From DASVRZ01 sp038230215 (lineage in GTDB: Bacteria; Verrucomicrobiota; Verrucomicrobiia; Chthoniobacterales; DASVRZ01), in assembly GCA_038230215.1 (NCBI GenBank), contig JBBRNR010000005.1:248001-312000 (forward strand): a DNA stretch of 64,000 nt. Direction: 5' to 3'. Under the pieces are notes generated by a model. That model was not told the origin of the DNA. It worked only from the letters and a program-made list of their open reading frames with translations, and ran no database searches. Below, one piece after another: positions 1-9,061 of this stretch. Within the stretch, counting starts at the first letter, position 1. Each line of letters opens with the position of its first letter. The position numbers were made by a program, and so were the translations under genes.

Positions 1-827
1 TCTACATTGCGATGGTTCGCGCCGGTGAATCCGGCGGTTTGCTGTCAGAAATTTTGGATCGTCTGGCTGCGTTTTTGGAAGCCAGTGCGCGGTTAAAGAA
101 GAAAGTGAAAAGCGCGATGACTTATCCGGCGGTGGTTATCTGCATTGCATTCGGTATCAGCCTTTTCCTCGTTATTAAAGTTGTTCCTGTCTTCGCAGAA
201 ATATTTTCCGATTTCGGATCGAAACTCCCTGCGCCTACACAGTTTCTGATCGACGTCAGTGATTTCATGCGCGCTTATTGGTACATTATTTTCGGCGTCA
301 TGGGTGCTGCTTATTACGCCTTAAAGTCTTGGCTGAAAACACCCACTGGCCGTGAAAGTTGGGACCGGTGGAGCCTCAAATTGCCCATTTTCGGTCCACT
401 AATTCATAAAATTTGCATGTCCCGCATGGCCCGCACATTTGCGCAAATGATTCGTAGTGGCGTGCCCATCTTGGAAACCCTGGAAATCATTGCAGAAACT
501 TCTGGAAATGTAATGGTGGAAAAAGCCATTCGCCGCACCAGTCTTTTGGTGGAAAAAGGCGATCCACTGGCGACTTCTTTAGCCAAGGAAACCATTTTCC
601 CCCCTATGCTTTTGCGTATGGTTTCCGCAGGTGAAGCGACGGGCAAAATCGACAGCATGTTGGAAAAAATGGCTGATTTTTGGGATGAGGAAATCGAGGC
701 TTTGTTGGACGCCTTAACATCCTTGATCGAGCCTCTGTTGATTGTTTTTTTGGGAGCCGTAGTTGGCTTCATCGTTTTTGCACTCTTTTTGCCAATCTTC
801 AAGCTCAGCGACGTAGTGTCCAAATAA
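1..827 (+). CDS. Type II secretion system F / PilC-type inner-membrane protein (5' truncated)
   Basis: The reading frame is already open at base 3, so the gene's 5' part lies outside the window and the first visible Met (base 12) is internal. The visible 274 residues are the second half of a GspF/PilC platform protein. The family's MVRAGESGG motif is followed by a transmembrane helix (roughly residues 38-60 of the visible part), a second near residue 95, the repeated T2SF helical domain containing SRMARTFAQMIRSGVPILE and SAGEATGKID, and a C-terminal hydrophobic helix. Members anchor the assembly ATPase and pilus or pseudopilus base in the inner membrane. Pilus and secretion versions cannot be told apart without the upstream neighbours. 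Confidence 0.9.
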   Translation, partial: YIAMVRAGESGGLLSEILDRLAAFLEASARLKKKVKSAMTYPAVVICIAFGISLFLVIKVVPVFAEIFSDFGSKLPAPTQFLIDVSDFMRAYWYIIFGVMGAAYYALKSWLKTPTGRESWDRWSLKLPIFGPLIHKICMSRMARTFAQMIRSGVPILETLEIIAETSGNVMVEKAIRRTSLLVEKGDPLATSLAKETIFPPMLLRMVSAGEATGKIDSMLEKMADFWDEEIEALLDALTSLIEPLLIVFLGAVVGFIVFALFLPIFKLSDVVSK

Positions 828-866
828 CCGCAAGCTGTTCAGAATCAGAATGTTGCCCGATTAAAT

Positions 867-2747
867 TTAATCCCCGATAGAACTGCTCCCCCGCTCCATC
901 CAGAGGGTGAGCAGTGCGATATCCGACGGTGTAATTCCGCTAATTCTGCCCGCCTGTCCCAGGGTTTCCGGTTTAATCTCAGAGAGTTTTTGCCGGGCCT
1001 CCAGCCTCATTCCATGCACTGAATTAAAGTCCAGCCAATGTGGAAATTTACGCGCCTCATGTTTACGGGCATTATCTACAGCATTTTCCTGACGGCGAAT
1101 GTAACCCTCATATTTTAAGTCTGTTTCGAGCATCTCCCAAACGGACGGCGCGATTCCCGCCAACATTTCATGAGGCAAATTTTTAAAATTGAAAGAAGGA
1201 CGTCGCAGCAATTTTTCCACGCGCACACCCTCAAATTTTTGCTGTTGCGAAATTAACAAGGCTGCCGCAAGCGCTGCACGCCTCTCCTCCGCCTTCTTTA
1301 TTCGTTTAGAGCACGCCAGACCAAGCTCACCTGCCTTGGGAGTTAGGCGCAAATCTGCGTTATCTTGGCGCAATAAAAGCCGATATTCAGCCCGGCTGGT
1401 AAACATCCTGTAGGGTTCACTCACACCCTTGGTGATTAAGTCGTCGATCATAACACCGATATAAGCTTCGTCACGTGACAGCACGAACTCAGACTGCCCC
1501 AACACTTTCAATCCTGCATTCGCCCCCGCCATTAATCCTTGCGCCGCAGCCTCTTCGTAACCGGATGTTCCATTAATTTGTCCCGCAAAATATAATCCGC
1601 CAACTCGCTTTGTTTCCAGTGTGGACTTTAATTGCGTTGGTGGGCAGTAATCATACTCCACCGCATAGCCGGGCCGCATAATTTCGGCGTTTTCCAAACC
1701 ATTGATCGAGCGAATAAAGGCGTATTGCACCTCGTATGGCAAACTCGTGGATATTCCATTGACGTAATACTCGTGGGTCTGGCGCCCCTCCGGCTCCAAA
1801 AAAAGTTGATGCTGGGTTTTTTCGGCAAATTTTACCACCTTATCTTCAATCGAGGGGCAATATCGAGGCCCCACTCCCTCTATCTTTCCGGCATAAAGCG
1901 GTGATAGATGCAGGTTTTCCCGGATAATGTCATGTGTGTTCGGATTGGTATGCGTAATCCAGCACGGGATTTGTTCCACATGGAACTTTCCCTCTTGATG
2001 GCGATTTAGGGTAAAAATGTCGTTTTCGCCTGATTTCAAGGAATCTTCTAAAAAAGTGAATGGCGGCGCTGGTTCATCACCGTCTTGACGTTCACACTGG
2101 CTAAATTTGATTGACCGGCCATTAAGACGGCAAGGCGTTCCAGTTTTGAAACGGCCAATGTCGAAGCCGAGGTTGCGAAGGCTGTCACTTAAGTTTGAAA
2201 CGCTGTCACCCATTCTGCCACCACTTGCGTTTTGCATGCCCACATGTAACAACCCCCTCATAAACGTGCCAGTCGTGATCACAATGGCGCTTGCATGGAT
2301 CTCCAGGCCGAGATTGGTTCTGACACCAGAGACTTGATCGTTGGCCGCAATGATTTGAGTCACATTCCCTTGGATAAAATCAAGATTTTCTTGAGATTCG
2401 ATTATCCATTTCATCCGAAACTGATAGGCCTTCTTGTCGCACTGGGAACGCGGCGCGCGCACACTTGCGCCCTTATTGGCGTTTAACATGCGGCACTGAA
2501 TGGCAGTTGCATCCGCGTTAAGCCCCATGACGCCACTCAGGGCGTCGATTTCTCGGACCATATGACCTTTGGCCAAACCACCTATTGCGGGGTTGCAGGA
2601 CATTTGAGCCACGGTATCCGCGTTTTGTGTCATAATCGCGGTAACGCATCCTAAACGAGCCGCGGCCATGGCAGCCTCAACTCCAGCGTGACCTGCCCCA
2701 ACGACGACTACGTCATATTTTTTTGGATAAATAAACACTCCGAACAA
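867..2747 (-). CDS. mnmG: tRNA uridine 5-carboxymethylaminomethyl modification enzyme MnmG (GidA)
   Basis: A 626-residue protein of normal family length. It has the FAD dinucleotide-binding motif VVGAGHAGVEAA near residues 16-27, the second conserved segment GTSGYEEAAAQGLMAGANA, and the C-terminal helical domain that contacts tRNA and MnmE. With MnmE it installs the cmnm5 group on the wobble uridine of certain tRNAs, using FAD, NADH, methylene-tetrahydrofolate and glycine. The gene is transcribed away from the next gene. No mnmE, rsmG or parAB is visible beside it. In many bacteria gidA lies near the replication origin, which is relevant to the parS-like sites annotated in this gene and upstream. 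Confidence 0.97.
   Translation of the reverse strand: MFGVFIYPKKYDVVVVGAGHAGVEAAMAAARLGCVTAIMTQNADTVAQMSCNPAIGGLAKGHMVREIDALSGVMGLNADATAIQCRMLNANKGASVRAPRSQCDKKAYQFRMKWIIESQENLDFIQGNVTQIIAANDQVSGVRTNLGLEIHASAIVITTGTFMRGLLHVGMQNASGGRMGDSVSNLSDSLRNLGFDIGRFKTGTPCRLNGRSIKFSQCERQDGDEPAPPFTFLEDSLKSGENDIFTLNRHQEGKFHVEQIPCWITHTNPNTHDIIRENLHLSPLYAGKIEGVGPRYCPSIEDKVVKFAEKTQHQLFLEPEGRQTHEYYVNGISTSLPYEVQYAFIRSINGLENAEIMRPGYAVEYDYCPPTQLKSTLETKRVGGLYFAGQINGTSGYEEAAAQGLMAGANAGLKVLGQSEFVLSRDEAYIGVMIDDLITKGVSEPYRMFTSRAEYRLLLRQDNADLRLTPKAGELGLACSKRIKKAEERRAALAAALLISQQQKFEGVRVEKLLRRPSFNFKNLPHEMLAGIAPSVWEMLETDLKYEGYIRRQENAVDNARKHEARKFPHWLDFNSVHGMRLEARQKLSEIKPETLGQAGRISGITPSDIALLTLWMERGSSSIGD
1972..1986 (-). other. 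parS-like palindrome inside mnmG
   Basis: On the minus strand this reads GTTCCATGTGGAACA, a near-perfect palindrome (GTTCCA, two central bases, TGGAAC). It differs from the Pseudomonas-type parS core (GTTCCACGTGGAACA) at one central base. The same 15-mer occurs in the opposite orientation at 2790. ParB-binding sites commonly lie inside genes near the origin, but binding here is inference. Confidence 0.4.
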
Positions 2748-2789
2748 TGTGTCAGGTCAAGCGACCGTTCAAACTAAATACCCAAAGAC

Positions 2790-2804
2790 GTTCCATGTGG
2801 AACA
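2790..2804 (+). other. parS-like palindrome upstream of mnmG
   Basis: GTTCCATGTGGAACA lies in the divergent intergenic region about 45 bases upstream of the mnmG start. It is identical, in inverted orientation, to the copy inside mnmG. It could be a ParB/Noc-type site, or a dyad operator for mnmG or the divergent membrane-protein gene. Confidence 0.4.
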
Positions 2805-2920
2805 AGGGCGTCTTCAAATCCCATTACTTAAGCTAGCACGCAGACCTGCATTGTAGCTTATTTTTTACTGTAAATTTGACGCACTTCGCAGTTGATTTTT
2901 CGGACTTTCCAAACACAGTA

Positions 2921-3508
2921 ATGCTCATGCCCGTAGCTCTCTTCCTCATTTTCGCGGCGACTTTGGTTCGTGTCGTGCCGCCACTGCTGCATGTGCAACA
3001 CGAATGGATGGGAAATTTTTCTCCGTTGGCGTCTTTGGTGCTGTGCGGCGCGGTTTTCTTCCCGCGACGGATGGCTGCGTTAGTTCCATTCATCGTCCTA
3101 TTGGTGTCGGACTTGGTCTTAAATATCTTTGTTTATTCCGCACCAATTTTAAGCTGGGAAATAGTGCCACGATATTTTGTTTTTGCCCTGATTGGTGTTT
3201 TGGCTTTTAACAAGCGGGAGGCATTGCGTCGGCATCCATTGGCTTTATTGGGAACTTCTCTAGCAGCCTCGCTGCTTTTTTATGGTGCCACCAATACGGC
3301 AAGTTGGGCAGGGGATCCCGGCTATGTCAAGAATTTTGCGGGCTGGATACAAGCGCTGACAACCGGAGTGAAAGGACAACCGCAAACCATTTTGTTTTTT
3401 CGCAACTCTCTGCTCAGCGATCTTTTTTTCACCAGCCTTTTTATGGTTTGCATGGCAGTTACCTCAAGGAAAGTCGCCATTCCCGTCCCGCCTGTTGCTG
3501 CAGTGTAA
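2921..3508 (+). CDS. DUF6580-type integral membrane protein
   Basis: A 195-residue hydrophobic protein with about five predicted membrane segments, resembling the small S-component-like or putative transport proteins grouped as DUF6580. Typical features are the early segment with FPRRMAALVPFIVLLVSDL, the PRYFVFALIG helix, and the conserved ATNTASWAGDPGYVK loop before the last two helices. The start at ATG 2921 was chosen because it begins directly at the first helix. An in-frame start at 2876 would add a polar, non-conserved leader. Its substrate is unknown. It is divergent from mnmG and 35 bases upstream of the pyruvate dehydrogenase operon, but a shared function is not evident. Confidence 0.7.
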   Translation: MLMPVALFLIFAATLVRVVPPLLHVQHEWMGNFSPLASLVLCGAVFFPRRMAALVPFIVLLVSDLVLNIFVYSAPILSWEIVPRYFVFALIGVLAFNKREALRRHPLALLGTSLAASLLFYGATNTASWAGDPGYVKNFAGWIQALTTGVKGQPQTILFFRNSLLSDLFFTSLFMVCMAVTSRKVAIPVPPVAAV

Positions 3509-3543
3509 ACACCCTATCCCCGCAGACTCACTCACTTATCACA

Positions 3544-4641
3544 ATGGAAACACTTGCAAAACAAAATACCGAATCTGCCGAGAGTCAGGATTACAGTGAG
3601 GCTGAGATCAATCGAAAGCTGACCACCACCGAGCAAATTGAATTGCTCCGCAAGATGCTACAGATCAGGCGTTTTGAACAGGTCGGCCTTTCAAAATATC
3701 AAGGTGGCAAGATGAGCGGATTCATTCATCTCTACATCGGCCAAGAATCCGTCGCGGCGGGCGTTTGTTCGTTGATGGGCGAACATGATCACGTCATTAC
3801 AGCATACCGTTGTCACGGTCACGCGCTGGCGGTTGGCATGACGATGAATGAATGCATGGCCGAGCTCTATGGCAAGGCCACCGGCTGTTCGCGAGGGAAG
3901 GGGGGGTCGATGCACTTTTTTGCCCCAGACAAAAACTATTGGGGCGGACATGGCATTGTGGCCGGGCAAACACCGCTTGGCTTGGGACTGGCGTATGGCA
4001 TTAAGTATAAAAGCCTCAAAGGAGCTGCTTTATGCTTCTTGGGTGATGGAGCAGTAAACCAAGGCGCGTTTTACGAGTGCCTCAACATGGCCTCCCTGAT
4101 GGATCTTCCTGTCATTTACGTCATTGAAAACAACCGCTACTCGATGGGCACCAGCTTAGAGCGCTCTTCCGTCATTAAAAATTGCCTTGCGGAAAGAGGC
4201 GAGGCGTTCGGTATCGAGTGGGCTCAGGCAAAAGGGGAGGACATCAATGAAGTTCGCGCCGTCACCAAAAAAGCCATTGACCGGGCGCACAACGAATCTC
4301 GGCCTACGATTCTGGAGTTTGACACGTATCGGCACTACGGGCATTCCGTGGCCGATGCCAAGCACAAGGGCGGCTACCGCTCCACAGAGGAAATCGAGGA
4401 TTACAAAAAAAACCACGATCCGATCCAGCTCTACAAGCGTCAATTGATCAGTAAAGGTGTTCTTACTGAAGAGGAATATACCAAAATCAGTGATGCGGCC
4501 AAAGCCGAGGCCGATGCTTCCGCTAAATTCGCCGAGGAAAGTCCACTGCCAGATCCCAGTAGTATTTTTGAGGACGTATACTTCGAAGTCGATCGCGGCA
4601 CAGAAGCAGGACGCACGGGGAAACATTTCTTTAACGACTAG
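3544..4641 (+). CDS. pdhA: Pyruvate dehydrogenase E1 component, alpha subunit
   Basis: A 365-residue thiamine-diphosphate enzyme subunit that, with PdhB, decarboxylates pyruvate and transfers the acetyl group to the lipoyl arm of E2. It has the conserved YRCHGHALAVG region near residue 85, the SRGKGGSMHFF segment, the ThDP/Mg motif GDGAVNQG (around residue 167) with its trailing ENNRYSMGT, and the phosphorylation-loop-like YRHYGHSVAD. The start at ATG 3544 gives a short acidic leader before the conserved core. A longer reading frame beginning at 3304 overlaps the previous gene and is unlikely. It heads the operon pdhA-pdhB-pdhC, and no E3 (lipoamide dehydrogenase) gene follows. A run of seven G bases lies at 3900-3906. 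Confidence 0.96.
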   Translation: METLAKQNTESAESQDYSEAEINRKLTTTEQIELLRKMLQIRRFEQVGLSKYQGGKMSGFIHLYIGQESVAAGVCSLMGEHDHVITAYRCHGHALAVGMTMNECMAELYGKATGCSRGKGGSMHFFAPDKNYWGGHGIVAGQTPLGLGLAYGIKYKSLKGAALCFLGDGAVNQGAFYECLNMASLMDLPVIYVIENNRYSMGTSLERSSVIKNCLAERGEAFGIEWAQAKGEDINEVRAVTKKAIDRAHNESRPTILEFDTYRHYGHSVADAKHKGGYRSTEEIEDYKKNHDPIQLYKRQLISKGVLTEEEYTKISDAAKAEADASAKFAEESPLPDPSSIFEDVYFEVDRGTEAGRTGKHFFND

Positions 4642-4702
4642 CCATTGGACCCGGCTCCCGGTCCCGACAGCCAGCTCCTAACATTTCACCTGATCCATCA
4701 AC

Positions 4703-5677
4703 ATGCCATTAATCGAATATCGCGACGCACTTAACCAGGCTTTTGCCGAGGAAATCGAACGTGATCCCAACGTCGTCCTCATTGGCGAAGAAGTAGCCCA
4801 ATATGATGGCGCCTACAAAGTCACCCGCGGACTCTGGAAAAAATATGGAGACAAACGCGTGGTGGACACGCCCATTTCCGAGGCGGGTTTCATCGGGATG
4901 GGAATCGGTGCGTCCATGTTAGGATTGCGTCCCGTCATGGAACTCATGTTCTGGAGTTTTGCCACAGTGGCCTACGATCAAATCATCAACAATGCCGCCC
5001 AGATTCGCTACATGAGCGGCGGGCTAATCAATTGCCCAATCGTCATCCGCGGACCCGCCAACGGCGGTACTAGCGTGGGTGCCACACACAGCCACACGCC
5101 AGAAAGCTGGCTGGCTAACATTCCCGGTCTTAAAGTGGTTTGCGCTGCGACAGCCTACGACGCGAAGGGTCTGATGAAGACTGCGATCCGCGACAACGAT
5201 CCGGTGATGTTCATGGAAAGCACGCTACTTTACGGTGAAAAGGGAGAGGTCCCAGAGGAGGAATATCTCATTCCGCTGGGCAAGGCCGACATCAAGCGTG
5301 AGGGAAAACATGTTAGTATTATCGGACATGGACGCGCCATTTTGACCGCTTTGAAGGCGGCTGAATTGCTGGAAGCCGAGCACGACATCAGCTGCGAGGT
5401 CATTGATCTCCGGAGCATTCGTCCATTGGACGAGGAAGCTATTCTGACGAGTGTTAGAAAAACGCATCGTGCGGTACTGGTGGATGAAAACAAGCCTTTT
5501 TGCGGTGTCAGCGCGCAAATCGCTTCGATGATTCAAGAAAAATGTTTCGACGACCTCGATGCCCCAGTTCAGCGTGTAACTTCGCTCGACGCGCCAGCCT
5601 TTTACAGCCCGCAAATTGAAAAGCTGCAATTTCCCGAAGTGCACCGTATCATCGCCAAGGTTCTGGCCATTAGCTAA
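4703..5677 (+). CDS. pdhB: Pyruvate dehydrogenase E1 component, beta subunit
   Basis: A 324-residue transketolase-like beta subunit of normal length, with the conserved EVAQYDGAYKVTRGL segment, DTPISEAGFIGMGIGA, and the C-terminal half EVIDLRSIRPLDEE followed by VLVDENKPFCGVS. It forms the alpha2beta2 E1 heterotetramer with the preceding gene product and helps bind thiamine diphosphate. It lies 61 bases downstream of pdhA and 34 bases upstream of the E2 gene on the same strand, so the three are very probably co-transcribed. Confidence 0.96.
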   Translation: MPLIEYRDALNQAFAEEIERDPNVVLIGEEVAQYDGAYKVTRGLWKKYGDKRVVDTPISEAGFIGMGIGASMLGLRPVMELMFWSFATVAYDQIINNAAQIRYMSGGLINCPIVIRGPANGGTSVGATHSHTPESWLANIPGLKVVCAATAYDAKGLMKTAIRDNDPVMFMESTLLYGEKGEVPEEEYLIPLGKADIKREGKHVSIIGHGRAILTALKAAELLEAEHDISCEVIDLRSIRPLDEEAILTSVRKTHRAVLVDENKPFCGVSAQIASMIQEKCFDDLDAPVQRVTSLDAPAFYSPQIEKLQFPEVHRIIAKVLAIS

Positions 5678-5711
5678 TCGCGCCTGTCACTTGAATTGTT
5701 AGAAACTCCCT

Positions 5712-6965
5712 ATGCCGACATACATTGAAATGCCCAAACTCAGCGACACTATGACCGAGGGAACTGTCCTCAAGTGGCTAAGAAAAGTGGGGGACAAAGT
5801 GGAAGTGGGGGACATTCTGGCCGAGATCGAAACTGACAAGGCGACCATGGAACTGGAGGCCTTCGAAGACGGCACGCTTGGGGAACTCTACGTGCAGGAT
5901 GGTGGCAAGGCCGGGGTGGGGGAGAAAATCGCCGTGCTCGTTGCGGCTGGCGAAAAAGTGCCCGCCAAAAGTGGAACGACCGCACCCGCAGCCCAAACAG
6001 GAGATAAAACCCTGGAGGTCGCCCCCACCAAAACAGCAGTGGCCAGCGGCCCGGAGGAAAGAATTAAAGTCTCACCTTTGGCCAAAAAAGTCGCGTTGGA
6101 AAAAGGAGTCGATCTTTCCGTCATCAATGGCTCCGGACCCGGCGGACGTATCGTGGAAAAAGATGTTCTCGCCGCCAGCTCCAACGCTAGTAATAGCAAA
6201 TCTACATCCAAAGTTATAACTTCTCCAAAAACCGAGCCTAAACCGGTCGCCTTCCCCATTCTTCCGCCCGGATCCTCGACTCGTATTCCACTCTCGGGCA
6301 TGCGCAAAGTCATTGCTGAGCGCCTTGTCACCAGCAAGACGACGATCCCGCATTTCTACCTAGGCATGGAAGTCGATGCCGCGCCCATTCTCAGCCTCCG
6401 CGCCAACCTCAACTCCGCCCTCGAAGCCGTCGGCCAGGCCAAACTCACCATTAACGACTTCGTTCTAAAAGCTGTCGCCGCCGCCGTCTTGCGCGTGCCT
6501 AAGGTCAACGCCTCATGGGATGGCGACGCCATTGTTGAATACGGCAGCGTCGATATCTCCGTCGCGGTCGCCATTGAGGATGGCCTCATTACTCCGGTCG
6601 TGCGCAATGCCCAAGGCAAAACCCTGGCCCAGATCAGCAGCGAAATGAAGGATCTCGCCAGCCGCGCCCGCTCTAAAAAATTAAAACCCGAGGAATATCA
6701 AGGCGGCACCATCACAGTCTCCAGTCTGGGGCCATTTGGTATCGAAGGCTTTTACGCCATCGTTAATCCGCCTCAATCCGTCATTCTGGCCATCGGCTCG
6801 GTTGTGAAAAAACCCGTTGTCGGACCGAAGGGCGACATCGTACCCGGGGACCGAATGACCATCGGCTTCAGTGCCGATCATCGCGTGATCGACGGTGCCG
6901 TCGGCGCGGCCTTTTTGGTGGAACTCCGCAGGTATCTGGAACAACCGGCACTGGCGCTCGTTTGA
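5712..6965 (+). CDS. pdhC: Pyruvate dehydrogenase E2 component, dihydrolipoamide acetyltransferase
   Basis: A 417-residue E2 with one N-terminal lipoyl domain (residues 1-80; the lipoylated lysine is K43 in EIETDKATMELEAFEDG). An Ala/Thr/Lys-rich linker follows, then a peripheral-subunit-binding domain (about 117-155, VSPLAKKVALEKGVDLSVI), a second linker, and the catalytic acetyltransferase domain ending in SADHRVIDGAVGAAFL, whose His and Asp-Gly form the active site. It transfers acetyl from lipoate to CoA and forms the core of the complex. It is the last gene of the pdh operon. E3 must be encoded elsewhere. Confidence 0.96.
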   Translation: MPTYIEMPKLSDTMTEGTVLKWLRKVGDKVEVGDILAEIETDKATMELEAFEDGTLGELYVQDGGKAGVGEKIAVLVAAGEKVPAKSGTTAPAAQTGDKTLEVAPTKTAVASGPEERIKVSPLAKKVALEKGVDLSVINGSGPGGRIVEKDVLAASSNASNSKSTSKVITSPKTEPKPVAFPILPPGSSTRIPLSGMRKVIAERLVTSKTTIPHFYLGMEVDAAPILSLRANLNSALEAVGQAKLTINDFVLKAVAAAVLRVPKVNASWDGDAIVEYGSVDISVAVAIEDGLITPVVRNAQGKTLAQISSEMKDLASRARSKKLKPEEYQGGTITVSSLGPFGIEGFYAIVNPPQSVILAIGSVVKKPVVGPKGDIVPGDRMTIGFSADHRVIDGAVGAAFLVELRRYLEQPALALV

Positions 6966-7047
6966 TCCGAATTGAAGGGCGAACCAGACAGCCCATGGAA
7001 GATCAAGCGCAACCATTGTCCCAAGGGACGCATTCCAAACCCATTCA

Positions 7048-9051
7048 ATGAGCAAGCAGGGCAGACTCACCATTGCCTGGCTGCAGGATGCGCCCTCCCT
7101 TCCATTTACTAACCCCGACGAGGTGGAGTTTCTCAAGGATCTCAACATCCACTTCTCTGAAACTCCTCTGAGCGCGAACATTTTGCTCAGCGTCACCAGC
7201 AGCGGCCTTAGATTTGAATGGCTGCGTCGGCTTTTGTTCTGGAAACCTCTGCTTATCTGGACCAATGAGCCGAGGTTCGACGTCACACTCCCGCCTCACT
7301 CCTCATCCCCCCGCCAGCGGGTGATGAATGTCTATACGGGCGACGTCTTCTGGCACAACCTGCATTTCCTCGGCTCCTATCACCAGAACAACCAGCTGGA
7401 CTTGGGAATCGATCTGAGAAATCCGCCGGCCTGCGAGTTAAATGCTGACAGCCTGGCCGCTAGAAAAAAATTCTGCGTCTGCGTTTATGCCTGGCGAGAA
7501 GAAGCGGAGAGCCGGCTCTTTGTCAACGAACAAGACATCGATCTTAACGTCCGACGACAGAACTTGGCACTCAATCTCCATCGCCGGGGAATGGCGGACA
7601 TAGTCGGCAATGGCTGGCCGAGGGAAGTCAAAACCATGGAGCAGTCCGGCTTCGAAAACGGTGAATCCAAATGGTGGAATCGCAAGCTCGACATCCTGAA
7701 GAACTACCGTTTCAACGTGTGTTTTGAGAACACAATCTGGCCTTATTATTGCACCGAAAAAATCTGGCATTCCATTGCCGCTGGTTGTCTACCGGTCTAT
7801 TACGCAAAAGGCACGCGGATCTACGAAACCTTTCCGTCGAACAGCTTTGTGGATGCATCCGAGTTTGATTCGGATGACGCCCTGATCGACTTCATGTTAG
7901 AAATGACTGTTGAGGAACACCTCGCACGTTATCAACTCTGCGGGCAGACCCTGCTCGCCTCATGCGCCAAGCGGTTGTCCAACCCGGAGCAGAGTACGGA
8001 AATCATTAAAAAATTCGCGCAGAAGGTGGCCGCTCTGGCAGGCGTGAATCTGGCGATCCCGCAGTTCCCCGTTCTTTCTAATCCGGGTCCTGCTTCTAAC
8101 TCCTTGCCATTGGTTTCTGTGGTTTTGCTTACGTACAACCGACCAGATCTGCTGCGTGTCGCACTAGAGAGCGTAGTGAAACAAACCTACTCCAATCTGG
8201 AAATCCTGGTCTGCGACAATGCCAGCGAGCAAGCCACAACTCACGTGGTGCGGAGCTTCACCGATCCGCGGATCATTCATCGCCGGCACGATACTAACAT
8301 CGGCATGACAGCCAACGTGCAGGACGGCTTTTTGCACTCACGCGGAAAGTATCTAACCAATCTTCATGATGACGACTTTTGGGCTCCACGATTCATAGAG
8401 AAAATGGTTGAAGCCCTTGAGGCTCATCCCCAGGCAGTCCTGGCATTCTGCGACCACTCGATAGTGGATGCCAATGGCAGCGTCGATAACGATGTCACCA
8501 AAAAAAACAGCTCCTTGTATGCGCGCGAACAGTTGCAGGAGGGCCTCTACCAACCCTTCAAAAAAATGGCGCTGGTCGATCTCTCAGTTCCCATCGCGAT
8601 GGCGACTGTCTTTCGAAAAGATGGCATTACCTGGAACGACTTTGCAAATCTGCCATCGGTATATGATTACTGGCTCGCGTATCTAACATCTCGCGACGGC
8701 GCGGCTTGCTACTACGTGAACGAAAAGCTCACCTACTACCGGCACCATGGAAACTCCGAGAGCACCAGGGAACGACTCCGAGTCAACGACGGTTACATCG
8801 CCATCTACAAAATCATTCTGGATGATCCGCGCGTGGCCGAGCTGCGCCGCTTTTTTATTCCCCGCTATGCCGATCATTACCGCGACGCGGCAGTTTCGTT
8901 ACTACGCTCCGGCGACCGGAATCAGGCTCGCAACTACTTGAAACAAGGATTGAAAATCCATCCGTCTATGAAGATGATGCTAACCTATCTCGGCACATAC
9001 TTTCCCAGCTTTCTAACCGGACACCTCCCAAAGCAGTTAAGGTTTAAGTAA
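7048..9051 (+). CDS. Bifunctional glycosyltransferase: GT10 fucosyltransferase-like domain fused to GT2 domain
   Basis: A 667-residue fusion. Residues about 1-330 resemble alpha-1,3/4-fucosyltransferases (GT10): NVCFENTIWPYYCTEKIWHS followed by IAAGCLPVYYAKG is the family's nucleotide-sugar motif. Residues about 350-600 form an inverting GT-A domain of family GT2, starting LPLVSVVLLTYNRPDLLRVA, with NIGMTANV and the metal-binding LHDDDFW. The two domains are joined by a short Pro/Ser-rich linker. The protein has no membrane helix, so it is probably cytoplasmic and adds two sugars to a glycan precursor. It is 11 bases upstream of the epimerase gene and heads a glycan operon. The donor sugars are not known. 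GDP-fucose for the first domain is a family-based guess. Confidence 0.85.
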   Translation: MSKQGRLTIAWLQDAPSLPFTNPDEVEFLKDLNIHFSETPLSANILLSVTSSGLRFEWLRRLLFWKPLLIWTNEPRFDVTLPPHSSSPRQRVMNVYTGDVFWHNLHFLGSYHQNNQLDLGIDLRNPPACELNADSLAARKKFCVCVYAWREEAESRLFVNEQDIDLNVRRQNLALNLHRRGMADIVGNGWPREVKTMEQSGFENGESKWWNRKLDILKNYRFNVCFENTIWPYYCTEKIWHSIAAGCLPVYYAKGTRIYETFPSNSFVDASEFDSDDALIDFMLEMTVEEHLARYQLCGQTLLASCAKRLSNPEQSTEIIKKFAQKVAALAGVNLAIPQFPVLSNPGPASNSLPLVSVVLLTYNRPDLLRVALESVVKQTYSNLEILVCDNASEQATTHVVRSFTDPRIIHRRHDTNIGMTANVQDGFLHSRGKYLTNLHDDDFWAPRFIEKMVEALEAHPQAVLAFCDHSIVDANGSVDNDVTKKNSSLYAREQLQEGLYQPFKKMALVDLSVPIAMATVFRKDGITWNDFANLPSVYDYWLAYLTSRDGAACYYVNEKLTYYRHHGNSESTRERLRVNDGYIAIYKIILDDPRVAELRRFFIPRYADHYRDAAVSLLRSGDRNQARNYLKQGLKIHPSMKMMLTYLGTYFPSFLTGHLPKQLRFK

Positions 9052-9061
9052 CTCTGCATTT

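Noticed and set aside
3900..3906. Run of seven G bases in pdhA as a possible phase-variable site
   Set aside because: It encodes part of the strictly conserved SRGKGGSMH segment of an essential enzyme, so switching is unlikely.
6995..7051. An 18-codon open frame starting ATG at 6995 and overlapping the GT10-GT2 start by ATGA
   Set aside because: It could be a translationally coupled leader peptide, but it is short, has no ribosome site and its composition shows nothing distinctive.
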